Shown here piece after piece: positions 26,689 through 35,565 of a stretch of 64,000 nucleotides of DNA. Position 1 is the stretch's first letter, and each line of letters begins with the position of its first letter. This stretch comes from CAWBOY01 sp963790585. GTDB taxonomy: Bacteria > Planctomycetota > Planctomycetia > Gemmatales > Gemmataceae. The stretch covers positions 372,001-436,000 of the forward strand of contig CAWBOY010000004.1 of the NCBI GenBank assembly GCA_963790585.1, written 5' to 3'. The notes beneath the pieces were generated by a model. The model was not told where the DNA came from, did not search any database, and was given only the letters and a program-made list of their open reading frames with translations. The position numbers were made by a program, and so were the translations under genes.

Positions 26689-28595
26689 CTACGGCACCAC
26701 CATCACGGTCACATTCGACGGCAACTCGCGCGTCCGATAGACGCGCTGGGTCGCCTTCTTAAAATCACTCTCTTTCGCACTATAAATATCTACAAACGTC
26801 TGCGGATTGCGGTCAACCAGCGGGAACCAGCTCGATTGCACCTGGATCATGATGCGATGGCCGCTGCGGAAGGTGTGATAAATATCGGGCATCTCGAATT
26901 TCACCGACGTTGGCTTGCCGGGCGTGAAAGCCTCAGGCTTTTCAAAGCTGTTGCGAAACTTGCCGCGCATCACGTCGCCGCGGATGAGTTGCTGATAGCC
27001 GCCCATGCGGACGCCCGTCGGGTTGGGCACGAGATCGGGAAAGTCATTGGGATAGACGTCGATGACCTTGACGATCCAATCTGAGTCTGTTCCGGTCGTC
27101 GAGACGAACAGGTTCGCGTGGATCGGGCCGGCAAAGGTCATATCTTCTTCCAGCGGCTCGGTCGCGTAGACGAGCACGTCAGGCCGGCGCGAGGCATGGC
27201 GCTGGTCGGCGGTCATATATTCGGCGGCCATGCCGATTACCGTCTTATCCAGAAACGGCACCGGTTTGGCGGGGTCGCTGACATACTCGTCGTGGCCGTC
27301 TATCGGTTCGACGTCCACGGGAATGCTGGCGCCGAGTTTGCCGTTGGCATGGAAATAGAGCGATTTTGGCTTCGCGTCCTTGGGCGGCCACGTTTCATGC
27401 TGGCGCCAGACGTTCGTTCCCGTCTCGAAGACCCAGGCCTCGGGCTGAGCGGTCTTGTCTTTATGGTCCTTCAGGATTCGCTCGAAGAATGGAAACTCGA
27501 TCTTCTCGCGATAGAACTCCGAGGTCTTGGCGTTAAACTGCACGTCGCCGAGCTTATCACCCTCGCCGCGACTCCAGCCGCCATGAACCCACGGCCCCAT
27601 CACCAGATGGTTGGCCGTCTTCGGCGAATTCTTCTTGACGTTCTTGAACACTTCCAAGGCGCCGAACAGATTCTCGGCGTCGAACCAACCGCCGACCGTC
27701 ATCACCTCGGGTTTGATATCTTTCAAATGCGGCGGATATTCCGCGACTTCCAAAAATCGTCGTAGGTTCCATGTTTCATGGCCTCATCCCAGAAGAGCGG
27801 CTCACGCTTGAAATGGGTGCGTGCGGCGTCTTGGAGCGGGCCCAGCTTCAAGAAGAAGTCGTAGCCATCAGGCGTTTCGTGGTCGAAGGTTGGGTCAAAT
27901 TTCTTGACCGGCTTGGGACGCACCAGATCAAACCGCGCCATAAAATTGAACATATGGGGTAGGAATAGTGCGCCGTTGTGATGCCAATCGTCGCCGATGA
28001 ACCAGTCGGTGACCGGCGCTTGCGGCGACACAGCTTTGAGGGCCGGATGAGCGTCGATCATCCCGGCTGCGCTGTAGAACCCCGGATACGAGATGCCCCA
28101 CATGCCGACCTTGCCGTTGTTATTCGGCACATGCTTGACGAGCCAGGCGATGGTGTCGTAGGTATCGCTCGCTTCGTCGATCTCCGTGCCGCTCTTGGAC
28201 GAATTGTGCGGCCTCATATTGACGAACTCACCCTCCGACATCCAACGGCCACGCACGTCTTGATAGACGAAGATGTACCCCGACTTGTTGAACAGCGGCG
28301 ACGGCCCAAGGTTGTCGCGGTATTGATCGGCCCCATAAGGCCTGACGCTATAAGGAGTCCGCGACATCATGATTGGGTAAGGATGGCTTGAATCCTTGGG
28401 AATGAAGACGGCAGTGAAGAGTTTCACGCCATCGCGCATCGGAATGCGATATTCATATTTCGTGTAGCTGGCTTTAATCTCGGCGACGGCCTTCTCTTTG
28501 GCGTCGGAACTTGGCTGGGCGTGGAGGGTGTTGGTGAAAAGGGACGCGAGGACGACAAGCATTGCGATAGCATCGCGGCGTATGAGAAGAGTCAT
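26689..28595 (-). CDS. CocE/NonD-family secreted hydrolase (one frameshift)
   Basis: The start at 28595 yields a signal peptide (IAMLVVLASLFTNTLHAQ). The N-terminal part has YRIPMRDGVKLFTAVFIPKD, YQDVRGRWMSEGEF and the nucleophile GMWGISYPGFYS of the S15/CocE hydrolases; the second frame supplies the catalytic Asp region MTVGGWFDAEN, the His in MGPWVHGGWSRG and the C-terminal jelly-roll (FHTFRSGHRIMIQVQSSWFP-like end). The break near 27731 (WKSRNI then RPHLKDIKPEVM) is repaired by one extra C, giving 635 residues, normal for alpha-amino-acid ester hydrolases. It probably hydrolyses peptides or amino-acid esters outside the cytosol; substrate unknown. Confidence 0.85.
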
Positions 28596-28744
28596 GGATC
28601 GGTCTCTTGACGCGGGATCGAACCGGGAAAATCCGTGCGAGGATAATACCAGTCTATGAAGTGGCAGCCCAAAACACCTACTTGTATGATGGCGCGTTAT
28701 TAGGCAAGAACTGCGGATGACTTTTCCCACCAAGGTACATGTAC

Positions 28745-29521
28745 ATGGGCGCTCTCCTGAAAACGCTGCTCAAGCAAGACCAGATCATCAAAGTCTTCGC
28801 GCTTGGGCAGCTGTGCCATCCCAAGCTAGTCGAGCTAATCGCCTGGCAGGGCGGCTTCGACGCGGTTTGGCTCGACCAGGAACACGTCGGCCTGACCATT
28901 CCGCAGATCGAAGAGGCAGCGCGGGCGGCCCGCGGCGCTGGGATCGATAGCTTCGTGCGCCTGAATCCGACCGACTATGCGACGGTCATGCGGCCGCTGG
29001 AGGCGGGTTCGAGCGGAATCATGGCGGCGATGGTGCGCAGTGCGCGGCAAGCGGAAGAGATAGTCACGTGGTCGAAGTTTCAGCCGCGCGGGCTTCGGGG
29101 CGTCAACGGCACGGGTGTCGATGGCCGTTATGGTGGCTATCCCGGAGGGGAATACTATCGGAAAGCGAATGCCGAGGGCGTCGTCGGCATTCAGATCGAA
29201 TGCGCCGAAGCCGTCGAAGAAGTCGAGGCGATCGCCGCCATTCCCGATCTCGATTTTCTCTTTGTGGGCCCGGCGGACCTGAGCCAATCGTTGAAGCTCC
29301 CCGGCCAATGGGAGCATCCGAAGGTTTGGGCCGCCGTCGAGCGCGTTGCGCGGGCCGCGCAACAACACGGCGTCCCCTGGGGGATATTGCCGGGAAACGC
29401 TAGCCATGCCCGGCGCTGCGTAGAAATGGGCTGCAAGATGCTGTCGCTTGGGATCGACGTCTGGTTTATGAACCGGGGAGTGAAAGCGTTCAAAGAGGAG
29501 TATGCGGAGTTCTTTAGATAA
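28745..29521 (+). CDS. HpcH/HpaI-family aldolase
   Basis: 258 residues from the ATG at 28745. Typical class II pyruvate-aldolase features: FDAVWLDQEHVGLTIPQIEE (catalytic His region), SFVRLNPTDYATVMRPLEAG, SSGIMAAMVRSARQAEEIV, the metal ligands Glu in IQIECAEAVEEV and Asp in FVGPADLSQSL. Members cleave 2-keto-3-deoxy acids or 4-hydroxy-2-oxo acids to pyruvate plus an aldehyde. The nearby racemase-type enzyme might supply such a substrate, which is inference from position only. Confidence 0.85.
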   Translation: MGALLKTLLKQDQIIKVFALGQLCHPKLVELIAWQGGFDAVWLDQEHVGLTIPQIEEAARAARGAGIDSFVRLNPTDYATVMRPLEAGSSGIMAAMVRSARQAEEIVTWSKFQPRGLRGVNGTGVDGRYGGYPGGEYYRKANAEGVVGIQIECAEAVEEVEAIAAIPDLDFLFVGPADLSQSLKLPGQWEHPKVWAAVERVARAAQQHGVPWGILPGNASHARRCVEMGCKMLSLGIDVWFMNRGVKAFKEEYAEFFR

Positions 29522-29750
29522 TAATATCTTGATTATCTGTGAGCCCGGCAGGCGAGCAGTTTCGCGCCTGTGGAACGGTCGCCAGGCACTAGGTCAGTTT
29601 GGCTGTTTCCAAACCGATTCGCGTGGACAGTTTGCGGCGGTTCTGTGTGTGTGCATGCGCAATGCAATCCATTTAGAGCCTATCCGAAAAAGGGGTCGGG
29701 TACCATTGCCGGAACGGCCCGAAGGGTGCTTCGCACAATGGTACCCGACC

Positions 29751-30725
29751 TGCTCTGTAGAAAACCCCCAGCTGCACCGTCAATTGAGCCGTATAATGCA
29801 TTATGAGCACTACAACCAAATCGCCAATTGCCGTGGCGCAGCGGGCTTTGACCGTCGCTCGCACGACGTTGCGCCCCTTTGCCAACCGCTTCAGCCCCAA
29901 ACGGTACACTCAACACCAACTCTTCGCTTGCCTGACTCTCAAAGTCTTCTTCAAGACAGACTACCGCGGCATCGTCCAACTCCTGCGCGATCTCTCGGAC
30001 CTCCGGCAGGTATTGCACCTAACACACATTCCGCATTTCACCACGCTTCAAAAGGCCAGCGTACGCCTCCTTCGACGGCCCCGCGCTCGCCGACTGCTGC
30101 ACGCCACGGTGCGTCGTTTTCAGGGCCGGCGCACGCGCGTGCGGCGCGCCGCCTTTGACTCGACCGGCATGGATTGCGGTCACGCCAGCCGCTATTTCAT
30201 CCGGCGACGCAGCCACGGGGCCACCAAAACGCAAATCGTTCGCTACAAACGCTTTCTGAAGCTGGAATTAAGCGTCGATACCGACACACATCTCATCTTG
30301 GGCGTCGCTACCAGTCGGGGACCGCACCCCGATGTTGATCGCTTCGTCGGCCTTATGGACGAGACCTTGGTCACCGCCCGGCCGGAGCGAATCGTAGCCG
30401 ACGCGGGCTATGATTCGGAGCCGAACCACCGTTACGCACGAGAGAGACACGGTGTGAAATCGTTCATGCCGGCCAGCCACGGTCGCCCAAGTCGCAATCC
30501 GCCGACGGGACGATACCGGAGGCAGATGCGTCAACGCTTGGACAAGATGCATGGTGGCTATGGCCAACGTTGGCAGGTCGAAACGGTGAACTCCATGATC
30601 AAGCGACGCTTAGCGACTTCGGTTGCGGGCCAAGGTTTTCCCAGTGAATCTCGAGATGGATGGTTACTTGCGCTGACGCTAAACCTGATGCTGGATCGGT
30701 CCAAATGAGGGTTTTCTACAGAGCA
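29751..30725 (+). mobile_element. IS element, 975 bp, with 9-bp target duplication
   Basis: Terminal inverted repeats TGCTCTGTAGAAAACCC (17 of 17, 19 of 20 overall) at 29751 and, inverted, at 30725. Direct repeat TACCCGACC flanks it (29742-29750 and 30726-30734). One transposase gene fills the element. The 9-bp duplication fits IS5/IS903-like or IS4-like elements; the family is not certain. Confidence 0.85.
29803..30708 (+). CDS. DDE transposase (IS4/IS5 superfamily)
   Basis: 301 residues, apparently intact. DDE residues: Asp in RAAFDSTGMDCG, Asp in RIVADAGYDSE, Glu in RWQVETVNSMIKRR (the YREK-like region). The N-terminal part is very basic with a helix-turn-helix-like stretch (YTQHQLFACLTLKVFFKTDY). 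It catalyses cut-and-paste or replicative movement of the surrounding element; the intact ORF and clean ends suggest recent insertion. Confidence 0.88.
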   Translation: MSTTTKSPIAVAQRALTVARTTLRPFANRFSPKRYTQHQLFACLTLKVFFKTDYRGIVQLLRDLSDLRQVLHLTHIPHFTTLQKASVRLLRRPRARRLLHATVRRFQGRRTRVRRAAFDSTGMDCGHASRYFIRRRSHGATKTQIVRYKRFLKLELSVDTDTHLILGVATSRGPHPDVDRFVGLMDETLVTARPERIVADAGYDSEPNHRYARERHGVKSFMPASHGRPSRNPPTGRYRRQMRQRLDKMHGGYGQRWQVETVNSMIKRRLATSVAGQGFPSESRDGWLLALTLNLMLDRSK

Positions 30726-31243
30726 TACCCGACCCCTTTGTGCGCCGTGCCAAGGCGTGACTTTTCAGTGGGTGCGAATCCCACCCGGCAACTGGTCGTT
30801 CCAGCCGGTAGCAATCGGAGCGGCAGTGGAGGTAACGAAACTGTCGAAGCCTTCGATGGAAAGGGTCGTTTGAGCGACTCCGCGAGCAGGCAGGCCGTAA
30901 CGTGAGTGAACGCTGAGCAGGCCTCGAAACGGGTAATGTGGTAGCCGACCCAGCAAAGGGATGGGGAAGGCCGCAGACGCGAGGATACAGGGGGAACGAC
31001 TTTAGCCCCACCCGCGTTGCCACCGGGGTAATGGCGACGGCATGTCGGCATAGGAAAGTTAACGCAACACGGGAAACCCCCTGCGGTGGCAGCAGTGCCA
31101 ACCGGACGCCCGCGAGGGACAGGCCGGGCCGCTTGGGGTGGCGGAGAGGCTCGTAGTACCGCTGAAGCCGGGTAACGCCGGTGGAGGGAAGGGGCCTTGG
31201 TTCAAGGACAGCGTCCGAAGGAAAGAGAGCCAGGAGATTGGTG

Positions 31244-32572
31244 ATGAGCCTAACACCTCCCGATACGGTTCGGAAACTCCAGGAGACGTTGCATGCCAAA
31301 GCGAAGAGAGCACCCACCTATCGGTTCTATGCGTTGTACGACAAGGTGTACCGGGCCGATGTGCTGGGCCATGCGTACCTGTGCTGTGCCGCTAACGACG
31401 GCGCGGCGGGGGTGGATGGCCAGACGTTCACGGACATCGAGGAGTACGGGCTGGACCGTTGGCTGGGTGAACTGACGGAAGAACTCCGAAACAAAGCGTA
31501 TCGCCCGCAAGCAGTCCGACGGGTGTACATACCGAAGTCGGATGGCAAACAGCGACCGTTGGGCATTCCAACGATCCGCGACCGTGTCGTGCAGATGGCT
31601 GTGTTGCTCGTCTTGGAGCCGATCTTCGAGGCGGACTTGCAGCCGGAACAATTTGCTTATCGGCAAGGCCGAAGCGCTCTGGACGCGATCGAGCAGGTCC
31701 AATTGTTGCTAGACAACGGGCATACGGAGATTGTCGATGCGGACTTGAGTGGGTACTTCGATAGCATCCCCCACGCCGAGTTAATGGCATCGGTGAGCCG
31801 ACGGCTTAGTGACGGGCTACTACTGGCCCTGATCAAAAGCTGGTTGGAGGCACCGGTGGAAGACCTTGGAGATCGTGGGGACAAGCGTCGAACGACTCGC
31901 AACAAGGACGAGGGTCGCGGCACCCCGCAAGGGGGCGTGCTCTCGCCGCTGCTGGCGAATCTCTACATGCGTCGCTTCGTGCTGGGCTGGAAGACAAACG
32001 GGCATGCCAATCGTCTTGAGGCGCGTATCGTCAATTATGCGGACGACTTTGTGATCTGCTGCCGTGGTACGGCTCTTGAAGCCGAGGCGGTGATGCGGCG
32101 CATGATGTCGAAGCTGCGGTTGACGGTGAACGAGACGAAGACCCGGGTTTGCCGCTTGCCGGACGAGACGTTTTCGTTTTTGGGTTACACGTTCGGTCGG
32201 AACTGGTCGCCGAAGACGGGGCGTAGCTACATCGGTCCCCGTCCGGCCGTCAAGAAGATCCACAGGATCTGTGAGGTGATCCGCGATCAGACCAGCCGAA
32301 CGTGGCAGTGGTTGTCTTGCCGGGCGTTAATAACTCGCGTCAACAGCCGACTGGTGGGCTGGGCGAACTATTTTTGTCTCGGTAACACGGCCCCGGCCAT
32401 GAAGCAGGTGATGGCGCACACCTGTCAACGGCTCCGTCAGTGGCTGGGTCGGAAGCACCGCGTGCAGGGTACGGCCCGACAGTGTTATTCGGATCGTTAC
32501 CTGCGTGAGGACCTGGGATTAGTGTGGCTTCCAGGGCGACCGCGACCTCGCGTCTTGTGCGCGAACGCATGA
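31244..32572 (+). CDS. ltrA: group II intron reverse transcriptase/maturase
   Basis: 442 residues from the ATG at 31244, with GGAG upstream (GTG at 31241 is also possible). Reverse-transcriptase blocks are clear: RVYIPKSDGKQRPLGIPTIR, QFAYRQGRSALDAIEQV, VDADLSGYFDSIPHAELM, GTPQGGVLSPLLANLYM, the catalytic VNYADDFVICC, and ETKTRVCRLPDETFSFLGYT. A maturase (X) domain follows (INSRLVGWANYF-like WANYFCLGNTAPAMKQVM). There is no C-terminal H-N-H endonuclease, again as in class C introns, which prime from the replication fork. It looks intact. Confidence 0.92.
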   Translation: MSLTPPDTVRKLQETLHAKAKRAPTYRFYALYDKVYRADVLGHAYLCCAANDGAAGVDGQTFTDIEEYGLDRWLGELTEELRNKAYRPQAVRRVYIPKSDGKQRPLGIPTIRDRVVQMAVLLVLEPIFEADLQPEQFAYRQGRSALDAIEQVQLLLDNGHTEIVDADLSGYFDSIPHAELMASVSRRLSDGLLLALIKSWLEAPVEDLGDRGDKRRTTRNKDEGRGTPQGGVLSPLLANLYMRRFVLGWKTNGHANRLEARIVNYADDFVICCRGTALEAEAVMRRMMSKLRLTVNETKTRVCRLPDETFSFLGYTFGRNWSPKTGRSYIGPRPAVKKIHRICEVIRDQTSRTWQWLSCRALITRVNSRLVGWANYFCLGNTAPAMKQVMAHTCQRLRQWLGRKHRVQGTARQCYSDRYLREDLGLVWLPGRPRPRVLCANA

Positions 32573-32586
32573 GTTACCTTGTCCGA

Positions 32587-32619
32587 GAGCCGGATGCCTT
32601 AATAGGGCCCGTCCGGTTC
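32587..32619 (+). ncRNA. group II intron domain V
   Basis: GAGCCGGATGCC ... GTCCGGTTC is the conserved 33-34-nt catalytic hairpin with the AGC triad at its base and a two-base bulge. It lies just after the maturase stop, and the bulged-A domain VI stem (CGAG..AAGTGG / CCACTTCTCG) follows. Confidence 0.85.
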
Positions 32620-32761
32620 GACGAGCGGGAAGTGGAAACGGGGCATGGCCGGGAGATTGAGGCACCGGCCAACGAAAGGGCCGGATACCGCTGGACTCGA
32701 CCTAAACCACCGCGCCACTTCTCGACTCTACTTCGGATAGGCTCTAAACACTTCGTAATCG

Positions 32762-33754
32762 CTAAACCTTCGCTTTCTTGCGAACCTTAAATCTTTCGCA
32801 AGCGAGATCCGCTATGCGATTAATGAGCGTCGGATAATCCACACCCGCGGCCGCGGCGGATGAGGCGAACTCGCCGCTCTGCTCGAGATAGCAGCTCGCG
32901 TTCACCTCGATCACGTAGGCTTCGCCGGTCCCTGTCAAGCGCATGTCAATACGGCCATAGTCGCGCATGCGCAGGGCGCGGTAAGCAGCGATAGCCGTCT
33001 GCTGGAGTTTGGCACGAATCTCGTCAGAGACCTCGGCCAGTACCGCTTTGGTGCCCTTGTATTCTTCGCTCTTTTCGTCCCATTTGGCTTTGGAGTCAAG
33101 GATATGTGGTTTGTCGGCTGGCATTTCGGAGAAGTCCATCTCGATGGGTGGGAACGCCTGTGGCTCCGAATTGCCGAGGACGCCGACATAAAACTCACGG
33201 CCTTCGATGAACTCCTCGACCAAAGCCGCGTCTTTGACAGTCTTGTGAATATGGGTTACGCGCTCGATCATCTCCTTGCTGCTATGGACCAGCGATTTGC
33301 CATCAATGCCAATCGAGGCGTCCATCCGCAGTGGCTTGACGAAGAGCGGCATGTGCAGATGACCACCTGTTTCGAGGTCAGCGTCCTGCGAGAAGACAGC
33401 GAATTCGGGATAACGAATGTTGTCAAAGGAGAGGAGCTTTTTGGTGAGGCCCTTGTCTTCCTGAATGTAAAACTCCCCAGGTCCGCCGCCGGTGTAAGGC
33501 AATCCAAGAAGGTCAAGAAATCCGACTATGCCGACCGCCCCGAGTTGGCTCTCGCCGAAAGTCTCCATGAGGTTGAAAACGAGGTCCGGCTTGCGCCGCC
33601 TAAATCCGCTCATCAACTTACTGAGGTTGCCGTGGGCAGCCAGGATCGAGACTTTGTGTTTGTTCTGTTTCAACGCCTTGGCGACCTGGTCTACGACCAT
33701 GTCATGTTTTTTTTCGCCCTCGCGTTCGAGGTATGTCAGGACGGTGATGTTCAT
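32762..33754 (-). CDS. ATP-grasp ligase, D-alanine-D-alanine ligase-like
   Basis: 330 residues from the ATG at 33754 (MNITVLTYLEREGEKKHDMV). The ATP-grasp core reads FNLMETFGESQLGAVGIVGF, GLPYTGGGPGEFYIQEDKGL, PLFVKPLRMDASIGIDGKSL, VEEFIEGREFYVGVLGNSEP, and the metal-binding end RIDMRLTGTGEAYVIEVNAS. It resembles the Ddl-like group but lacks a clear peptidoglycan context; such homologues form amide bonds between other small molecules. The upstream reading beyond this ATG has no support. It follows the intron-laden repeat on the opposite strand. Confidence 0.8.
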   Translation of the reverse strand: MNITVLTYLEREGEKKHDMVVDQVAKALKQNKHKVSILAAHGNLSKLMSGFRRRKPDLVFNLMETFGESQLGAVGIVGFLDLLGLPYTGGGPGEFYIQEDKGLTKKLLSFDNIRYPEFAVFSQDADLETGGHLHMPLFVKPLRMDASIGIDGKSLVHSSKEMIERVTHIHKTVKDAALVEEFIEGREFYVGVLGNSEPQAFPPIEMDFSEMPADKPHILDSKAKWDEKSEEYKGTKAVLAEVSDEIRAKLQQTAIAAYRALRMRDYGRIDMRLTGTGEAYVIEVNASCYLEQSGEFASSAAAAGVDYPTLINRIADLACERFKVRKKAKV

Positions 33755-33850
33755 GGCAACTCGTGGGAGAGCGGGGTGCGGTTCGAAACACACTTAAAGG
33801 AAATGCAAACGGGATGCCGCGGGTCTTCCTTCAGCGGCCGGCCCGCGGAA

Positions 33851-33930
33851 AGTTTAGCCGCGAGCCGTTAGGCAAGCGCTGTCTGATATCGCTATCGCAC
33901 AACGGTCGCCTTCCGGCTCGCGGCTAAACT
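33851..33930. repeat. family-B palindrome
   Basis: AGTTTAGCCGCGAGCC at the left pairs with GGCTCGCGGCTAAACT at the right; the middle (GTTAGGCAAGCGCTGTC...) is partly decayed. Ends 12 bases before the ArsR-gene promoter. Confidence 0.8.
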
Positions 33931-33942
33931 CAGCGGGAGCAC

Positions 33943-33977
33943 TTGACATGCAACCAAATGGTTGCATAATAACCCCA
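33943..33977 (+). promoter_or_regulatory. sigma-70-type promoter with embedded operator; leaderless start
   Basis: TTGACA (33943-33948), 16-base spacer, CATAAT (33965-33970). The spacer is filled by the perfect palindrome ATGCAACCAAATGGTTGCAT (33948-33967), the natural operator for the ArsR-type regulator that follows. The -10 box ends six bases before the ATG, so transcription should begin at or next to the start codon, and there is no ribosome-binding site. Confidence 0.75.
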
Positions 33978-34294
33978 TGGACAAGGTGTTCAAGGCACTC
34001 GCCGATCCGGGTCGGCGACAGTTGCTCGATCGGCTCCATGCGAATAACGGCCAATCGCTAGGAGAACTTTGCAGCCATCTCGAAATGACCAGGCAGGCGG
34101 TGACCAAACATTTGAAGCTTCTCGAAGCGGCAAACCTGGTCGTAGTCATCTGGCGTGGCCGGGAGAAGCTTCATTTCCTCAATCCCGTGCCGATTCTGGA
34201 GATCGCGGATCGTTGGATTGCCAAGTACGAGCGCGACCGTCTTCGAACTCTTGCCGAACTCAAGGAAAAACTGGAGGGTGAAACCGATGTCTGA
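33977..34294 (+). CDS. ArsR-family transcriptional repressor
   Basis: 105 residues with one winged helix-turn-helix: MDKVFKALADPGRRQLLDRL, SLGELCSHLEMTRQAVTKHL, KLLEAANLVVVIWRGREKLH, then a C-terminal helix. No obvious metal-binding CxC in the recognition helix, so it is the autorepressor type usually linked to SRPBCC proteins. It probably represses its own promoter through the palindrome that overlaps the -35/-10 spacer. The next gene overlaps it by eight bases. Confidence 0.9.
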   Translation: MDKVFKALADPGRRQLLDRLHANNGQSLGELCSHLEMTRQAVTKHLKLLEAANLVVVIWRGREKLHFLNPVPILEIADRWIAKYERDRLRTLAELKEKLEGETDV

Positions 34295-34751
34295 AAGCTC
34301 GCGCTTCGTTTACGTCACCTACATTCGCACGACTCCGGAGAAACTATGGCAGGCGTTGCTCGACCCCAAATTCACGCGGCAATTTTGGTGCGAGACGTGG
34401 CAGGATTGCGAATGGAAGGCCGGTGCCTCCTGGAAGCTGATGGCGCCCGATGGCCGGGTCGCTGATCACGGCGAAGTCGTCGAAATCGATCCGCCTAATA
34501 AGCTCGTGCTGAGCTGGCGCAACGATCTCTTCGCCGATGCGCATGCCGAGGGCTTTTCGCGCATGACCTATCTATTGGAGAAACTGGAAGAGTCAGTTAA
34601 ATTCACGCTCGTCCACGAAATCGCGACACCAAACTCCAAGTTGATCGAAGGAGTATCGACCGGTTGGCCCATGATTTTGGCCAGCCTGAAGAGCCTGATG
34701 GAAACCGGCGAATCATTGCAGGAATGCCGCCGTTGGCCGAAAGGGATGTGA
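34287..34751 (+). CDS. SRPBCC/AHSA1-domain protein
   Basis: 154 residues from the ATG at 34287, which has GGAGGG upstream. The AHSA1 fold pattern is clear: FVYVTYIRTTPEKLWQALLD, FTRQFWCETWQDCEWKAGAS, DHGEVVEIDPPNKLVLSWRN, and the C-terminal long helix (GWPMILASLKSLMETGESL). These proteins bind a hydrophobic ligand in a helix-grip cavity; the ligand is unknown. Co-transcribed and translationally coupled with the ArsR repressor, a frequent pairing. Confidence 0.88.
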   Translation: MSESSRFVYVTYIRTTPEKLWQALLDPKFTRQFWCETWQDCEWKAGASWKLMAPDGRVADHGEVVEIDPPNKLVLSWRNDLFADAHAEGFSRMTYLLEKLEESVKFTLVHEIATPNSKLIEGVSTGWPMILASLKSLMETGESLQECRRWPKGM

Positions 34752-34770
34752 CTCCCCTGTCTGCTTGCCG

Positions 34771-34900
34771 GTTGGCAATACTTCGACCATCAAAATTGTA
34801 ACAATTTGATATTACATAGGTTACGGCGAAATCGAAGGATCGCCAAGGTTGGCGGTCCTAAGCATCCTCGGCGGTCCTAAGAAAGGCTTGCGGCGCTAAG
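34771..34900 (-). repeat. dispersed repeat, copy 2
   Basis: Inverted relative to the copy at 9606-9741, about 80 percent alike by eye over 125 bases, including AAATCGAAGGATCGCCAAGG and CGGTCCTAAGCATCCTCGGC. Confidence 0.6.
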
Positions 34901-34945
34901 TGAAAGGTTAGTACTCGCTTTTTGCGAAGGGGATGACTCGCAAAC

Positions 34946-35253
34946 CTAATTCGCGGTCCGGCGAACCCAGTAGCCCGGGCGACGACTTACATGGGCCACC
35001 GCAAACACGGTAATGAGTGAGGGGTTAATTTCAGCATACTAAATCAAATAGGGGAAGCGCCGAAGCGCCTCCATCGATATGGGCCGCGATAGAAGCCGCC
35101 TTGGTCGGGCGACTGGGAAATTCGTTGGATCTGATATGTGATCTCCAGACGAAATCGTTGGGCGATCCTCGTACTTCGTCGAGCGTACCACGCGAAGGCG
35201 TGATCGTATTCGCGCCCGGCCAAACGGTGGAACGAAACGGCCATGTTCGTCAT
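34946..35253 (-). pseudogene. ParE/RelE-type toxin, disrupted
   Basis: The start at 35253 gives MTNMAVSFHRLAGREYDHAF then AWYARRSTRIAQRFRLE and YRGPYRWRRFG, the ParE/RelE pattern. The frame breaks near 35060; one frame over, RFPYLI is followed by a TAG and then YAEINPSLITVFAVAHVSRR PGYW, the standard end of these toxins. So there are two lesions: one missing base (possibly a sequencing artefact) and one stop codon. If both are real the toxin is dead. The antitoxin gene lies directly upstream. Confidence 0.65.
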
Positions 35254-35259
35254 GCGAGA

Positions 35260-35475
35260 CTATTCCTTATTGACAACATCTGTCCAAGGAATTGCACTCG
35301 AAGGATCTTTTTCTATTTCGGCGCAACGCCGTTCCAGCTCGACAAAGAATTGCTTGTCGCTCAGCTCATCCACCTCTGGAATGGGACCCTCTAGGCGTCG
35401 TTCGATGAGCAATTCACGTTCAGACTCCGAAAGCGCTCGTGCGGCATCGAAGGCCGTTTGATGTTCGTTGGCCAT
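35260..35475 (-). CDS. addiction-module antitoxin (TIGR02574-like)
   Basis: 71 residues from the ATG at 35475. MANEHQTAFDAARALSESER followed by ELLIERRLEGPIPEVDELSD and a C-terminal ELERRCAEIEKDPSSAIPWT that matches the usual LxxRLAEYEADPSxGVPWEEV ending of this antitoxin family. It ends six bases before the toxin start, the normal order for the pair. It would neutralise the ParE-like toxin, now apparently broken. Confidence 0.75.
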   Translation of the reverse strand: MANEHQTAFDAARALSESERELLIERRLEGPIPEVDELSDKQFFVELERRCAEIEKDPSSAIPWTDVVNKE

Positions 35476-35565
35476 GATCCGATAGGCTCCCAGCCAATTC
35501 ATGAATCGCGAACTGATCTACTTTAGGATTACACATTATTCAAAGGACAACTACAGTATCTGATT

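Larger units (their letters stand above)
30740..32731 (+). mobile_element. group II intron (class C-like), 1992 nt
   Basis: Starts GTGCG and ends CTAC (the GUGYG...AY rule). Contains the maturase gene in domain IV, domain V at 32587-32619 and a following domain VI stem. Boundaries are fixed independently because excision restores the palindrome exactly. The 5' exon ends CCCTTT (30734-30739) and AAAGGG occurs in domain I at 30955-30960, a fitting IBS1/EBS1 pair. The position directly after a terminator-like stem is the known preference of class C introns. Confidence 0.88.
29672..32748. repeat. 101-bp palindrome interrupted by an IS and a group II intron
   Basis: Left arm 29672-29708 (37 bases, TTTAGAGCCTATCCGAAAAA... 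ACCATTG) and loop 29709-29735. The right arm is in three pieces: 29736-29750, then 30735-30739 after the IS and its target duplication, then 32732-32748 after the intron. Removing both insertions gives a perfect 37-base complement, including a run of five T split 3+2 by the intron. The inner stem plus T-run looks like an intrinsic terminator. The outer stem is shared with the repeat at 864-1001. Confidence 0.85.

Noticed and set aside
29522..29671. Weak similarity to 56640-56750 (GTTTGGC..., TGCAATCCAT)
   Set aside because: Short scattered matches only; could be an old shared repeat but not supportable by eye.
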